DNA from: Mizugakiibacter sediminis | GTDB taxonomy: Bacteria > Pseudomonadota > Gammaproteobacteria > Xanthomonadales > Rhodanobacteraceae | Reading direction: 5' to 3' | DNA length: 64,000 bases | Assembly (NCBI RefSeq): GCF_000953855.2 | Contig: NZ_DF970238.1 | Coordinates: 17,657-81,656 of the forward strand | Part shown: positions 15,208 to 25,300 of the stretch, piece after piece | How positions within the stretch are numbered: the stretch's first letter is position 1 | Layout: the number at the start of each line of letters is the position of its first letter | Notes under the pieces: generated by a model | Seen by the model: the letters and a program-made list of their open reading frames with translations, nothing else | What the model was told of the DNA's origin: nothing | Database searches by the model: none | Program-made: the position numbers and the translations under genes

Positions 15208-17586
15208 ATGCAGAAGAAGCAACAACAAGACCAAAGCCAGATCAAGTGGATCTCCGACTTCATCTGGAACATCGCGGACAACCGACTGCGCGATGTTTAT
15301 GTGCGCGGCAAGTATCGCGACGTCATCCTGCCCTTTACCGTGCTTCGGCGTCTTGACGCCGTGCTGGAGGAGACCAAGCAGAAGGTGCTGGAGCGCAAGC
15401 GCTTCCTCGACAAGAACAACGTCGCCGAGCAGGACGGAGCCCTGCGGATGGCTGCAGGGCAGGCGTTCTACAACGTCTCCGAGTTCACGCTCGCCACGCT
15501 CAAGGCCAGCAGCCAGGGCCAGCGCCTGCGGGAGGACTTCATTGCCTACCTCGATGGCTTCTCACCGAACGTCCAGGAGATCCTCACCAAGTTCAAGTTC
15601 CGCGACCAGATTCAGACGCTGGTGGATGCGCATGTTCTGGGCTACTTGATCGAAGACTTTCTCGACCCCGAGATCAACCTGTCGCCGCTACCGGTCAAGG
15701 ACGCCGACGGCCGCATCAAGCTGCCCGCGCTGGACAACCACGGCATGGGCACCGTGTTCGAAGAGCTGATCCGCCGCTTCAACGAGGAAAACAACGAAGA
15801 GGCCGGTGAGCACTTCACGCCGCGCGATGTCGTCAAACTGATGGCCAAGCTGATGTTCTTGCCGGTGGCCGATCAGATCCAGTCCGGCACCTACCTGCTC
15901 TACGACGGCGCCTGCGGCACGGGGGGCATGTTGACCGTTGCCGAGGAGACCTTGCGGGAGCTGGCCGAGGAACACGGCAAGGAGGTCTCCATCCACCTGT
16001 TCGGCCAGGAGATCAACCCCGAGACCTACGCCATCTGCAAGGCCGACCTGCTGCTCAAGGGCGAAGGCGACGAGGCGGAGCACATCGTCGGCGGTGCCGA
16101 CAAATCGACCCTATCGGCCGATCAGTTCCGTTCCCGCGAGTTCGACTTCATGATCTCCAACCCGCCCTACGGCAAGAGCTGGAAGACCGATTTCGAGCGC
16201 ATGGGCGGCAAGCAGGGTTTCAACGACCCGCGCTTCATCGTCAGCCACGGCGGTGATCCGGAGTTCAAGCTCATCACCCGCACGAGCGACGGGCAGCTCA
16301 TGTTCCTGGTGAACAAGCTGCAAAAGATGAAGCGGCACTCGCCGCTGGGCAGCCGCATCGCCATCGTTCACAACGGCTCGGCCCTGTTCACGGGCGATGC
16401 CGGCCAGGGTGAGAGCAACATCCGGCGCTGGATACTGGAAAACGACTGGCTGGAAGCCATCATCGCGCTGCCGCTCAACATCTTCTACAACACCGGCATC
16501 GCCACCTACGTCTGGGTGCTCGCCAACCGCAAGCCCGAGCACCGCAAGGGCAAGGTGCAATTGATCGACGCCAGCCAGTGGTTTCAGCCGCTGCGCCGTA
16601 ACCTTGGCAAGAAAAACTGCGAATTGTCCGAGGCCGACATCCAGCGCATCGTCGATCTCTACCTCGGGCCACCGCAGGACACGCCGCAGTGCAAATGGTT
16701 CGACACCACCGACTTTGGCTACTGGAAGATCACCGTCGAACGCCCGCTGCGGCTCAAAAGCCAGCTCAAGCGCAGCGCCATTGAGAGCCTGCGCTTCGCC
16801 AGCGGCGATGAGGCCCTGCGCGCCGAGATCTGGGCCAAGTACGGCGACAGGCTCTACGCCGAGTTCCCCAAGCTCAAGCCCGAGATCGAGGCGTGGCTGA
16901 AGGGCGATACCGGGGAAGAGAACGACGATGCGGAAGGCGATGAGGACGAGGGTACGCCCGCGAAGAAGGCGGTGCCCGAGAAGCGCCGCAAGAAACTGCT
17001 CGATTTCGCCACCTGGCAACGCGACAAGACCCTGATCGAGCTGGCGCTGCTCGCGCAGCAAGAGCTCGGCGACGGCGTGTTCGACGACCACAACGAGTTC
17101 CGCGCCCGCTTCGAGGCGGTCATGGCCAAGCACGGCAAGAAGCTCGCCGCCGCCGAAAAGAAGGCCATCTTCAAGGCCGTGAGCTGGCGTGACGAAACGG
17201 CGCCACCGGTGATTGCCAAGCGCACCAAGCTGAAAAAGGACGAGCCCTTCGAGCCGGGGCTCGACGGCGTGTACCTCGAGGTGGCGGGCAAAGACCGCTT
17301 CCTGGTCGAGTACGAGCCAGACACCGACTTGCGCGATACCGAGCAGGTGCCGCTGAAAGAGCCCGGCGGCATCGATGCCTTCTTCCGGCGTGAGGTGCTG
17401 CCCCACGCGCCGGACGCCTGGGTTGCGCGCGAGGCCACCAAGATCGGCTACGAGATCTCCTTTGCCCGCTACTTCTACAAGCCCGCGCCGCTGCGCTCGC
17501 TGGAGGAGATTCGCGCAGACATCCTCAAACTGGAACAGCAGACCGAAGGACTGTTGCAAAAGATCATTGGAGGGGTGCCGGCATGA
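15208..17586 (+). CDS. hsdM: Type I restriction-modification methyltransferase subunit HsdM
   Basis: A 792-residue protein; the ATG at 15208 is chosen because TGAGGA lies about 10 nt upstream, whereas the open frame extends further 5' into the DUF1524 gene. Residues 1-150 form the HsdM N-terminal helical domain (SQIKWISDFIWNIADNRLRD). The methyltransferase core has motif I DGACGTGGM at 233-241 and motif IV NPPY at 318-321, the signature of N6-adenine methylation. The C-terminal 220 residues are an unusually long charged extension (EENDDAEGDEDEG then KKAVPEKRRKK), making it larger than the usual 480-550 residue HsdM. Its stop overlaps the next start as ATGA. Confidence 0.95.
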   Translation: MQKKQQQDQSQIKWISDFIWNIADNRLRDVYVRGKYRDVILPFTVLRRLDAVLEETKQKVLERKRFLDKNNVAEQDGALRMAAGQAFYNVSEFTLATLKASSQGQRLREDFIAYLDGFSPNVQEILTKFKFRDQIQTLVDAHVLGYLIEDFLDPEINLSPLPVKDADGRIKLPALDNHGMGTVFEELIRRFNEENNEEAGEHFTPRDVVKLMAKLMFLPVADQIQSGTYLLYDGACGTGGMLTVAEETLRELAEEHGKEVSIHLFGQEINPETYAICKADLLLKGEGDEAEHIVGGADKSTLSADQFRSREFDFMISNPPYGKSWKTDFERMGGKQGFNDPRFIVSHGGDPEFKLITRTSDGQLMFLVNKLQKMKRHSPLGSRIAIVHNGSALFTGDAGQGESNIRRWILENDWLEAIIALPLNIFYNTGIATYVWVLANRKPEHRKGKVQLIDASQWFQPLRRNLGKKNCELSEADIQRIVDLYLGPPQDTPQCKWFDTTDFGYWKITVERPLRLKSQLKRSAIESLRFASGDEALRAEIWAKYGDRLYAEFPKLKPEIEAWLKGDTGEENDDAEGDEDEGTPAKKAVPEKRRKKLLDFATWQRDKTLIELALLAQQELGDGVFDDHNEFRARFEAVMAKHGKKLAAAEKKAIFKAVSWRDETAPPVIAKRTKLKKDEPFEPGLDGVYLEVAGKDRFLVEYEPDTDLRDTEQVPLKEPGGIDAFFRREVLPHAPDAWVAREATKIGYEISFARYFYKPAPLRSLEEIRADILKLEQQTEGLLQKIIGGVPA

Positions 17587-18617
17587 GTGAGCGCCAAACC
17601 CTGCTGACGGCCATCGCGCAGACGATTCAGGACTACCGCGACGGATCACTACCAAAGCCGATCACCGACCATGTCGACCGCTGGGTGCAGCAGTTCGATG
17701 TCGGCGTGCAGCTTCCGATCCTGCGCGAGGTGGATCATGTCCTGAAGAACACCTATTTCTCGAAAGAGAAGGTGTCGGAGTTCCTCCGTGGGGCAATCCT
17801 CACGGCCAAGCTCACGGGCCCAAACCCCAAGGAGTTCTGGCGGTCCGCAAACTTCCTGGACATCCAGGGCGGCGGTGCCAGTCAGACCGACATGCTCGCC
17901 TTGTTCTCGGAGGTGCTCCGAGAGGAATTCGGCATCGGCATCGAAGATTGCGGCCAGGGCAACGATGTCTTTATCTACCTTGATGACGGCATCTTCACCG
18001 GCAATCGGGTGAGGCGCGATCTGGAAGGTTGGGTGCGCGACCTGGCTCCTGCGCAGGCAACGGTGCATGTGATCTGCATCGCGCTGCACAGCGGCGGGCA
18101 GTACTACGCGAACGGCAGGATTCAGACAGCCGTGAAAGCGGCTGGCAAGAAGGTCGACATCACCTGGTGGCGTGCCATCGAGCTGGAGGATCGCCGGGCC
18201 TACAGCGCGTCTGCAGACGTGCTGCGCCCCACGGCGATCCCGGACGACCAAGCAGTGCGGGATTACGTGGCGGGTATGAAGTACCAGCCGACGCTGCGCG
18301 CACCCGGCAGCCCTGGCAATGCCGGCTTGTTCTCCAGCGACGCGGCCAAGATTCTGCTGGAGCAGGAGTTCCTGAAAGCCGGCGTCCGCATTCGGCAGAT
18401 GTGCCCGAACCTCGGCGACACGCAGCGCCCGCTAGGGCACATGACGCTGGAAACGCTGGGCTTCGGCTCGCTCATCGTGACCTACCGCAACTGTCCCAAC
18501 AATGCGCCGCTGGCGTTCTGGGTGGACGCGCCGTGGTACCCGCTGTTCCCCCGAACCACGAACACGCAGACGGCTGTGCGAAGGATGTTCGCGGACTTGA
18601 CTGGGGGCGGGCTTTGA
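17583..18617 (+). CDS. Phosphoribosyltransferase-like protein (PRTase-CE type)
   Basis: A 344-residue protein. After about 120 helical residues, FIYLDDGIFTGNRV (about 130-143) matches the PRPP-binding loop of phosphoribosyltransferases (hydrophobic strand, two acids, then the small-residue T-G turn). The following VHVICIALHSGG strand fits the next beta strand of the fold. PRTase-like domains of this kind have been predicted by Aravind and colleagues to act in conflict systems. It sits between hsdM and hsdS, overlapping hsdM by ATGA and the NADAR-HsdS gene by TGATG. Substrate and reaction are unknown; the tight coupling with a NADAR domain suggests they act on the same nucleotide or nucleic acid chemistry. 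Confidence 0.6.
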   Translation: MSERQTLLTAIAQTIQDYRDGSLPKPITDHVDRWVQQFDVGVQLPILREVDHVLKNTYFSKEKVSEFLRGAILTAKLTGPNPKEFWRSANFLDIQGGGASQTDMLALFSEVLREEFGIGIEDCGQGNDVFIYLDDGIFTGNRVRRDLEGWVRDLAPAQATVHVICIALHSGGQYYANGRIQTAVKAAGKKVDITWWRAIELEDRRAYSASADVLRPTAIPDDQAVRDYVAGMKYQPTLRAPGSPGNAGLFSSDAAKILLEQEFLKAGVRIRQMCPNLGDTQRPLGHMTLETLGFGSLIVTYRNCPNNAPLAFWVDAPWYPLFPRTTNTQTAVRRMFADLTGGGL

Positions 18618-20821
18618 TGAGCAGCCGAGATCAAGTCCGCACCTACAGCCGCGCCGAAAGCGTCGTCTTCCTGAAGACCGACGAGCCGTTTGGCGGCCTC
18701 TCGAACATGGCCGGGGGCTACCCCATTCGTGTGAATGGCATTCGCATCCTTACGTCCGAGGCGCTGTACCAAGCTTGCCGGTTTCCGCACCTGCCCGACG
18801 TGCAGCGCATGATCATCAGCGAGAACAGCCCGATGACGGCCAAGATGCGGAGCAAGCCTTACCGCAAGGACTCGCGTCGGGATTGGGATCACGTCCGCGT
18901 CCGCATCATGCGCTGGTGTCTGCGGATGAAGCTTGCCAACAACTGGAGTGCGTTCAGCGAGCTACTGCTCCGGACCGGTGACCGACCGATTGTGGAGGAG
19001 TCTCGAAAGGACGACTTCTGGGGCGCCAAGGCCGTTGGCGATGGCAGCACGCTGGTGGGCATGAACGTGCTCGGTCGGCTGCTGATGGAACTGCGCGAGC
19101 AGGTGAAAGAACACGGCCGTGATGCCTTCCTGCGTGTTGAGTTGCCTGATGTTCCAGACTTTCAGTTGCTCGGCCGCCCGATTGAGGTCTGGACCTTGAA
19201 AGAGGCCGTCGCCCTGGCAACGCCGCAGCCTGGGCTATTTGGTGATGACCTGCCGAGCGTTCAAACGGCGGCCGTCCCTGCATCAGCAACCTTGACCCCG
19301 CAAATGAGTGGGCAGCTATCGAAACCCGATGCGTTGAAAGTAGAGGGGGAAGCCGACTGCGCCACGCCGGTTCGCCCTGCTGAGGCGGGTGACCAGGCGA
19401 GCGCTTATCCGAGCTACCGAGACTCAGGCCTTCCCTGGGCTCCAAAGATACCTGAAGGCTGGCAAGTGCTGCGCAATGGCCGGCTCTTTAGCCACCGCGT
19501 GGAGACTGGCTTCCCCGACTTACCTATCCTGGAGGTATCGCTGCGCACCGGCGTTCGGGTCAGGGACATGGAGAACCTGAAACGCAAGCAGGTCATGAGC
19601 CAGAAGGAAAAGTACAAGCGCGCAGCCAAGGGCGACATCGCCTACAACATGATGCGCATGTGGCAAGGCGCGGTTGGCGTGGCCCCGGTGGATGGGCTGG
19701 TCAGCCCGGCCTACGTGGTGGTCAAGCCGTACCCGGAAGCCAACTCGGCGTACTTCAGCTACCTGTTCCGGACCAGCGCCTACATGCGCGAGGTCAACAA
19801 ATTCTCGCGTGGCATCGTGGCGGACCGCAATCGGCTCTATTGGGAGTCGTTCAAGCAAATGCCGTCCCTGGTGCCCCCGCGCGCCGAGCAAGACCAGATC
19901 GTCGCCTACCTGCGCGCGCAGGACGCGCACATCGCCCGCTTCATCAAGGCCAAGCGCGAGCTCATCAAACTGCTGACCGAACAGAAGCTGCGCATCATCG
20001 ACCACGCCGTCACGCGCGGGCTTGACCCCAACGTCCGCCTCAAACCCACCGGCATCGAATGGCTGGGCGAGGTGCCGGAGCATTGGGAGGTCGCTCTCAT
20101 TAAGCACATCGCGGACGTGCGCTTCAGCGGCGTCGATAAGCACTCGCACAACGATGAAATGCCCGTGCGCCTGTGCAACTACACCGATGTCTACAAGAAC
20201 GACCGCATCACCGAAGATATGGACCTGATGCGCGCCACAGCGACGGCTGCGGAAATCGCCCGCCTGACGCTGAAAGCGGGTGATGTCATTTTGACCAAGG
20301 ATTCGGAAACCCCGGACGACATTGGCGTACCCGCATGGGTGCCGGAGGATTTACCCGGTGTGGTTTGCGCCTATCACCTTGGCCTGCTGCGCCCCATACC
20401 GGAACGTGTGTTGGGCGAGTTCCTGTTTCGTGCTATTGGATCAGCGCGTACTGCGCAACAGTTTCACGTTTTAGCCACCGGCGTCACGCGCTTTGCACTC
20501 AGCAAGCACGATGTGAAGAACGCAGTCATCGCGTTGCCACCCATCGAAGAACAGCAAACCATCTGCCGCTGGATCACCGACGAGTGCCAGCCGCTGGACG
20601 GTGCCATCGCCCGCGCCGAAGAGGAAATCAAGCTGATCCGCGAGTACCGCGACCGCCTGATTGCCGATGTGGTGACCGGCCAGATCGACGTGCGCGGCTG
20701 GCGGCCAGGGCCGGATGACGTGGCGAGCGATGTGGAACTGGCCGCACTGGGGGGTGAGGAGGAAAATACCGGAGAAGAAGATTTGCACGAGGAGACTGCG
20801 TCATGGCCGACATGCACTTGA
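18617..20821 (+). CDS. hsdS: NADAR-HsdS fusion: type I specificity subunit with N-terminal NADAR domain
   Basis: The ATG at 18617 overlaps the upstream stop (TGATG) and gives 734 residues; the open frame upstream is a shadow. Residues of about 15-165 form a NADAR (YbiA-like) domain: [27 protein letters not shown] with E48, [32 protein letters not shown] with DDFWG, and [14 protein letters not shown] Pro/Ala-rich linker (about 205-262) leads to a standard Hsd[21 protein letters not shown] starts target-recognition domain 1, and a second half starts at the FKPTG(I)[12 protein letters not shown]-type segment. HsdS normally has 400-450 residues and starts directly with the first half. NADAR enzymes cleave N-glycosidic bonds, including ADP-ribose from guanine, so this subunit may couple sequence recognition with a deglycosylation step. 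Confidence 0.88.
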   Translation: MSSRDQVRTYSRAESVVFLKTDEPFGGLSNMAGGYPIRVNGIRILTSEALYQACRFPHLPDVQRMIISENSPMTAKMRSKPYRKDSRRDWDHVRVRIMRWCLRMKLANNWSAFSELLLRTGDRPIVEESRKDDFWGAKAVGDGSTLVGMNVLGRLLMELREQVKEHGRDAFLRVELPDVPDFQLLGRPIEVWTLKEAVALATPQPGLFGDDLPSVQTAAVPASATLTPQMSGQLSKPDALKVEGEADCATPVRPAEAGDQASAYPSYRDSGLPWAPKIPEGWQVLRNGRLFSHRVETGFPDLPILEVSLRTGVRVRDMENLKRKQVMSQKEKYKRAAKGDIAYNMMRMWQGAVGVAPVDGLVSPAYVVVKPYPEANSAYFSYLFRTSAYMREVNKFSRGIVADRNRLYWESFKQMPSLVPPRAEQDQIVAYLRAQDAHIARFIKAKRELIKLLTEQKLRIIDHAVTRGLDPNVRLKPTGIEWLGEVPEHWEVALIKHIADVRFSGVDKHSHNDEMPVRLCNYTDVYKNDRITEDMDLMRATATAAEIARLTLKAGDVILTKDSETPDDIGVPAWVPEDLPGVVCAYHLGLLRPIPERVLGEFLFRAIGSARTAQQFHVLATGVTRFALSKHDVKNAVIALPPIEEQQTICRWITDECQPLDGAIARAEEEIKLIREYRDRLIADVVTGQIDVRGWRPGPDDVASDVELAALGGEEENTGEEDLHEETASWPTCT

Positions 20822-21252
20822 CCCAGGCCGAGGCGGACGCCTTGCTTGCGATGGCCAAACACCGCAGCGACGAGGAGCGCTACGACTTTCCGATGGGCGG
20901 GCAAAGCCTTTCCATTCCTCTGCGCTCTCATGACCATCGCGAGCACTTTCTGCTGGACCTGCACCGTGCACGTATCAATCTGGCCAAGGTGAAGTTTCAG
21001 AGCCGCGCCCGTCAGGTCGTGGTGCTGGCGCGTCTGGACCTGGGCGGCGCGCCGCATCGAAACCCGGATGACACGGAAGTTCCGGCGCCGCATTTGCATC
21101 TTTACCGTGAAGGCTACGGCCACCGATGGGCCTACCCGGTGCCAGCCGAGCGGTTCCGTGATGTGGCCGATCTGTGGCGGACGCTGGAGGACTTCATGGC
21201 TTACTGCAACATCGTCGAGCCGCCCATCATCGAGCGAGGGTTGTTCACATGA
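20803..21252 (+). CDS. Small conserved protein paired with a DUF1829 protein (DUF6978-like)
   Basis: A 149-residue soluble protein overlapping the 3' end of hsdS by 19 bp and the next gene by ATGA. It begins with an acidic helix ([20 protein letters not shown]), has a central strand-rich part ([19 protein letters not shown]) and a conserved-looking [20 protein letters not shown] block, typical of the small partner that accompanies DUF1828/DUF1829 proteins. The family name is from memory and should be treated as tentative. The pair looks like a two-gene cassette embedded in the restriction operon, possibly a toxin-antitoxin-like or antiphage unit. Confidence 0.6.
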   Translation: MADMHLTQAEADALLAMAKHRSDEERYDFPMGGQSLSIPLRSHDHREHFLLDLHRARINLAKVKFQSRARQVVVLARLDLGGAPHRNPDDTEVPAPHLHLYREGYGHRWAYPVPAERFRDVADLWRTLEDFMAYCNIVEPPIIERGLFT

Positions 21253-22013
21253 TCGCTGACATTCAAGGCCTGGTGGACGCCTATCACGCTTGGCTGAAGG
21301 ACAAGACCGTCCTCAAGCAGATCAACGATTGGGTGGAGATCACCACGCCGTATCTCGACCGCCACAACGACTACATCCAGATCTATGCGCGCCGGGATGA
21401 CGGCGGCGTGCTGCTGACCGACGACGGCTACACGCTGGAAGACCTGCGCGACAGCGGCTGCAAGCTGGATTCTCCCAAGCGGCAGGCGCTGCTGCGGCAA
21501 ACGCTCAACGGCTTTGGTGTGCAGTTGTCCGGAGATCGGATTGAAGTGCACGCGACGCCGGAGAACTTTGCCTTGCGCAAGCACAATCTGGTGCAGGCCA
21601 TGCTGGCGGTGGGGGATATGTTCTATCTCGCCGTGCCACTCGTGGCGAGCTTGTTCTACGAGGATGTGGTGGCCTGGCTGGACCTGCACGATGTGCGCTA
21701 TACGACGAATGTCAAGTTTTCGGGCAAGTCGGGCTTTGATCACCGCTTCGACTTCGTGATCCCGAAATCCCGCCGCCAGCCGGAAAGGGTGTTGCAGGCC
21801 ATCAACCGCCCCCGGCGCGATGCTGCTCAGGCGATCGCTTTCTCGTGGATCGACACGAAAGAAACGCGGCCCGCGGAGTCACGCGCGATTGCGTTGCTCA
21901 ATGATTCGGAGCAGAGCGTTTCCGGAGACATTCTGGATGCTTTGCGCAATTACGACGTGCGCCCAGTGCTTTGGAGCCAGCGAGAAACCGTGGTCGAGGA
22001 GTTGGCCGCATGA
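21249..22013 (+). CDS. DUF1828/DUF1829 domain protein
   Basis: A 254-residue protein from the ATG at 21249, whose A overlaps the preceding TGA. The N-terminal DUF1828 part shows [20 protein letters not shown] followed by [20 protein letters not shown], and the C-terminal DUF1829 part shows [20 protein letters not shown] and [14 protein letters not shown]. The second half has the spacing of a restriction-endonuclease-like fold (D-x-FDF strand), but no classical ExK is obvious. Function unknown. It is followed by a HigA-like gene with an ATGA overlap. Confidence 0.75.
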   Translation: MIADIQGLVDAYHAWLKDKTVLKQINDWVEITTPYLDRHNDYIQIYARRDDGGVLLTDDGYTLEDLRDSGCKLDSPKRQALLRQTLNGFGVQLSGDRIEVHATPENFALRKHNLVQAMLAVGDMFYLAVPLVASLFYEDVVAWLDLHDVRYTTNVKFSGKSGFDHRFDFVIPKSRRQPERVLQAINRPRRDAAQAIAFSWIDTKETRPAESRAIALLNDSEQSVSGDILDALRNYDVRPVLWSQRETVVEELAA

Positions 22014-22306
22014 GTGGCATCGAGACCGGGGCACCGTTTGCGCCCGATTGGGTGTCTCCGCCAGGCGACACCATTGCCGATGTGCTGGTGGAGCGCGGCT
22101 GGTCGTGCGCTGAGCTGGCCCGCCGCATGGGCTGTGCTGAAACGCATATCAGCCAGATCATCAACGGCGAAGCCCGTATCACCGAAGAGACGGCCTCCGG
22201 TTTGGCGCGGGTCATTGGCAGCACCGCAAGCTTTTGGTTGCGAAAAGAAGCTGCATACCGCGCACGACTGTCCGTGCGCACTGACGACACAGGAGCTGGG
22301 CAATGA
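22010..22306 (+). CDS. HigA-like XRE-family HTH protein
   Basis: A 98-residue protein with the HigA/VapI antitoxin layout: [20 protein letters not shown] followed by [21 protein letters not shown] (the helix-turn-helix) and [18 protein letters not shown]. The start overlaps the DUF1829 stop by ATGA and its own stop overlaps the hsdR start by ATGA. No HigB-type toxin is beside it; the DUF1828/1829 pair directly upstream is the only candidate partner. It could also regulate the operon from within. Confidence 0.85.
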   Translation: MSGIETGAPFAPDWVSPPGDTIADVLVERGWSCAELARRMGCAETHISQIINGEARITEETASGLARVIGSTASFWLRKEAAYRARLSVRTDDTGAGQ

Positions 22307-25300
22307 TTGCCACGGACACCAGCGAAAAAGGCCTCGAAGCCCTGATCGTGCGGCATCTCGCTGGCATCAGCGAGCATCCTCCAGTTTCTTCCGGTTCCGC
22401 ACAAGAACCGACCGGCATTTATGCCCCCGGCGGCTATGTGTTGGGGCGGGCGTCGGACTACAACCGCGACCTGGCGCTGGACGTGGTCCAGTTGCTCGCC
22501 TTTCTGCGGGCGACTCAGCCGAAGGTGGTCGAGACGCTGAACCTGGACGCCGAAGGCATTCAGCGCACCCAGTTCCTGCACAGGTTGCAGGGCGAAATTT
22601 CCAAGCGCGGCGTGGTGGACGTGCTGCGCAAAGGGGTCAGCCACGGGCCGGTCCACGTGGACCTCTACAAGCTGTTGCCCACCCCAGGCAACGCCGCCGC
22701 GGCCGAGTCCTTCGGCAAGAACATTTTCAGCGTCACCCGGCAGGTGCGCTACAGCAACGACGAGTCCCAGCGCGCGCTGGACATGGTGATCTTCATCAAC
22801 GGCTTGCCGGTGCTCACCTTCGAGCTGAAGAACTCGCTGACCAAACAGACTGTTGCGGACGCTGTGGTGCAGTACCAGACCGACCGCAACCCGGGTGAGC
22901 TGCTGTTTCAGCTCGGCCGCTGCATTGCCCACATGGCAGTGGACGATGCCGAGGTGCGCTTCTGCACGCACCTGACTGGCAAGACCTCCTGGTTCCTGCC
23001 GTTCAACCAGGGTTGGAACAGCGGCGCCGGCAATCCACCGAACCCTCATGGCCTGAAGACCGACTACCTCTGGAAGCAGGTGTTGGCAAAGGAGTCGCTG
23101 GCCAACATCATCGAGAACTTCGCTCAGGTGGTGGAGGAGGAAGAGCAAGACGCCAGCGGCCGCAAGCGCAAGACGCGCAAGCAGATCTTCCCCCGATACC
23201 ACCAACTGCGCACGGTGCGCGCCTTGCTGCGCCGCAGCCGTGTGGATGGTGTCGGCAAGCGCTACCTGATTCAGCACTCAGCCGGCAGCGGCAAGAGCAA
23301 CACGATTGCCTGGCTGGCGCACCAGTTGGTCGAGCTGAAAACGGATGCGGGGCGGGCGCAGTTCGACTCCGTCATCGTCATCACCGATCGGCGAGCGCTG
23401 GACACGCAGATTGCCCGCACGATCAAGTCCTACGACCACGTGGCTTCGATCTACGGCCATTCGGAAAGCGCCGAGGAGCTGCGCACCTTCCTGCGCCGCG
23501 GCAAGAAAATCATCGTCACCACGGTGCAGAAGTTTCCGTTCATCCTGGACGAGCTGGAGGACCTCGGCGACAAGAAGTTCGCGCTGCTGATCGACGAGGC
23601 CCACTCCAGCCAGGGCGGCAAGACGACGGCCAAGATGCATCTGGCGCTGTCCGGACACAATGCTGAGGGCGGCGAGGAGGAAGAGGAGGAATCGGTCGAG
23701 GACAAGGTCAACGCCTTGATCGAGTCTCGCAAGATGCTGGCCAATGCCAGCTACTACGCCTTCACGGCCACGCCCAAGACCAAGACCCTGGAGCTGTTCG
23801 GCGAGCGCCAAGTGGTTGGCGACACGGTGCAGTTCCGTTCGCCCGAAGAGCTGACGTACACCACCAAGCAGGCGATTCAGGAGGGTTTCATCCTCGACGT
23901 GATCGCCAACTACACCCCGGTGGCGAGCTTTTATCACGTCGCCAAGATCGTCGAGCACGACCCGGAGGTGGACAAGGCCAAGGCGCTCAAGAAGATCCGG
24001 CGCTACGTGGAGTCCCACGACAAGGCGATCCGTCGCAAGGCGGAGATCATGGTCGATCATTTTGTCGAGCAGGTGATCGGCGCCAAGAAGATCGGCGGCA
24101 AAGCGCGGGCGATGATCGTCTGCAACGGCATCGCCCGGGCCATCGACTACTTCCGCGAGGTTTCGGACTACCTCACCGAGATCAAGAGCCCGTACAAGGC
24201 CATCGTGGCGTACTCCGGCGAGTTTGAGATCGGCGGGTCAAAGAAGACCGAGGCCGATCTCAACGGATTCCCGAGCAAGGACATTCCGGCCAAGCTCAGG
24301 CAAGACCCGTATCGATTCCTGATCGTCGCGAACAAGTTCGTCACGGGCTTCGACGAGCCGCTGTTGCACACGATGTACGTGGACAAGCCGCTGGCGGGCG
24401 TCCTGGCCGTGCAGACACTCTCGCGACTGAACCGCGCGCATCCGCAGAAGGCGGACACGTTCGTGCTCGACTTCGCCGACAACGCGGAGGCCGTCAAGGC
24501 GGCGTTCCAAGAGTACTACCGTGCCACGATCCAGGAAGGTGAGACCGATCCGAACAAGCTCCACGACCTGAAGAGCGATCTGGACGCACAGCAGGTCTAC
24601 AGCTGGCAGCAGGTCGAAGACCTCGTCGCGCAGTACCTTGGCGGAGCTGAGCGGGATCAGCTCGACCCAATCCTCGATGCCTGCGTCGCGGAATACGTCG
24701 AAAAGCTCGCTGAGGACGACCAGGTGAAATTCAAGGGCAAGGCGAAAGCCTTCGTCCGCAGCTACGGCTTTCTCGCGGCCATCCTGCCCTATGGGCATCC
24801 GGCATGGGAGAAGCTGTCGATCTTCCTCAACTTCCTGATTCCGAAGCTGCCTGCGCCCAAGGAGGAGGATCTGTCCAAGGGCGTGCTGGAAGCCATCGAC
24901 ATGGACAGCTACCGCGCTCAGGCCCAGGCTTCGATGCGGATGGCAATGGACGATGCGGACGCATTCGTCGAACCCCCACCGCCGGGAGGTGGTGGAGGTG
25001 GCGGCGAGCCAGAGCTGGACAGGCTGTCGAACATCATCAAGCAGTTCAATGACCTGTTCGGCAACATCGAGTGGCATGACGCCGACAAGATTCGCAAGGT
25101 CGTCACCGAAGAGATTCCGGCGCGCGTGGCGCAGGACAAGGCTTACCAGAACGCGCAGGCCAATTCGGGCAAGCAGAACGCGAGGCTGGAGCACGACAAG
25201 GCGCTCAACCGCGTGGTGCTGGAGCTGCTCGACGACCATACAGAGCTCTTCAAGCAGTTCAGCGACAACCCGAATTTCAAGCGCTGGCTGGCGGACATGG

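Noticed and set aside
18029-18616. Upstream extension of the NADAR-HsdS frame
   Set aside because: It lies within the PRTase-like gene in another frame and is Arg/Ala-rich; the real start is the TGATG at 18617.
25000-25012. Gly-rich low-complexity run in hsdR
   Set aside because: A GGTGGTGGAGGTGGCGGC linker is common in HsdR C-terminal parts and is in frame, so not a repeat of interest.
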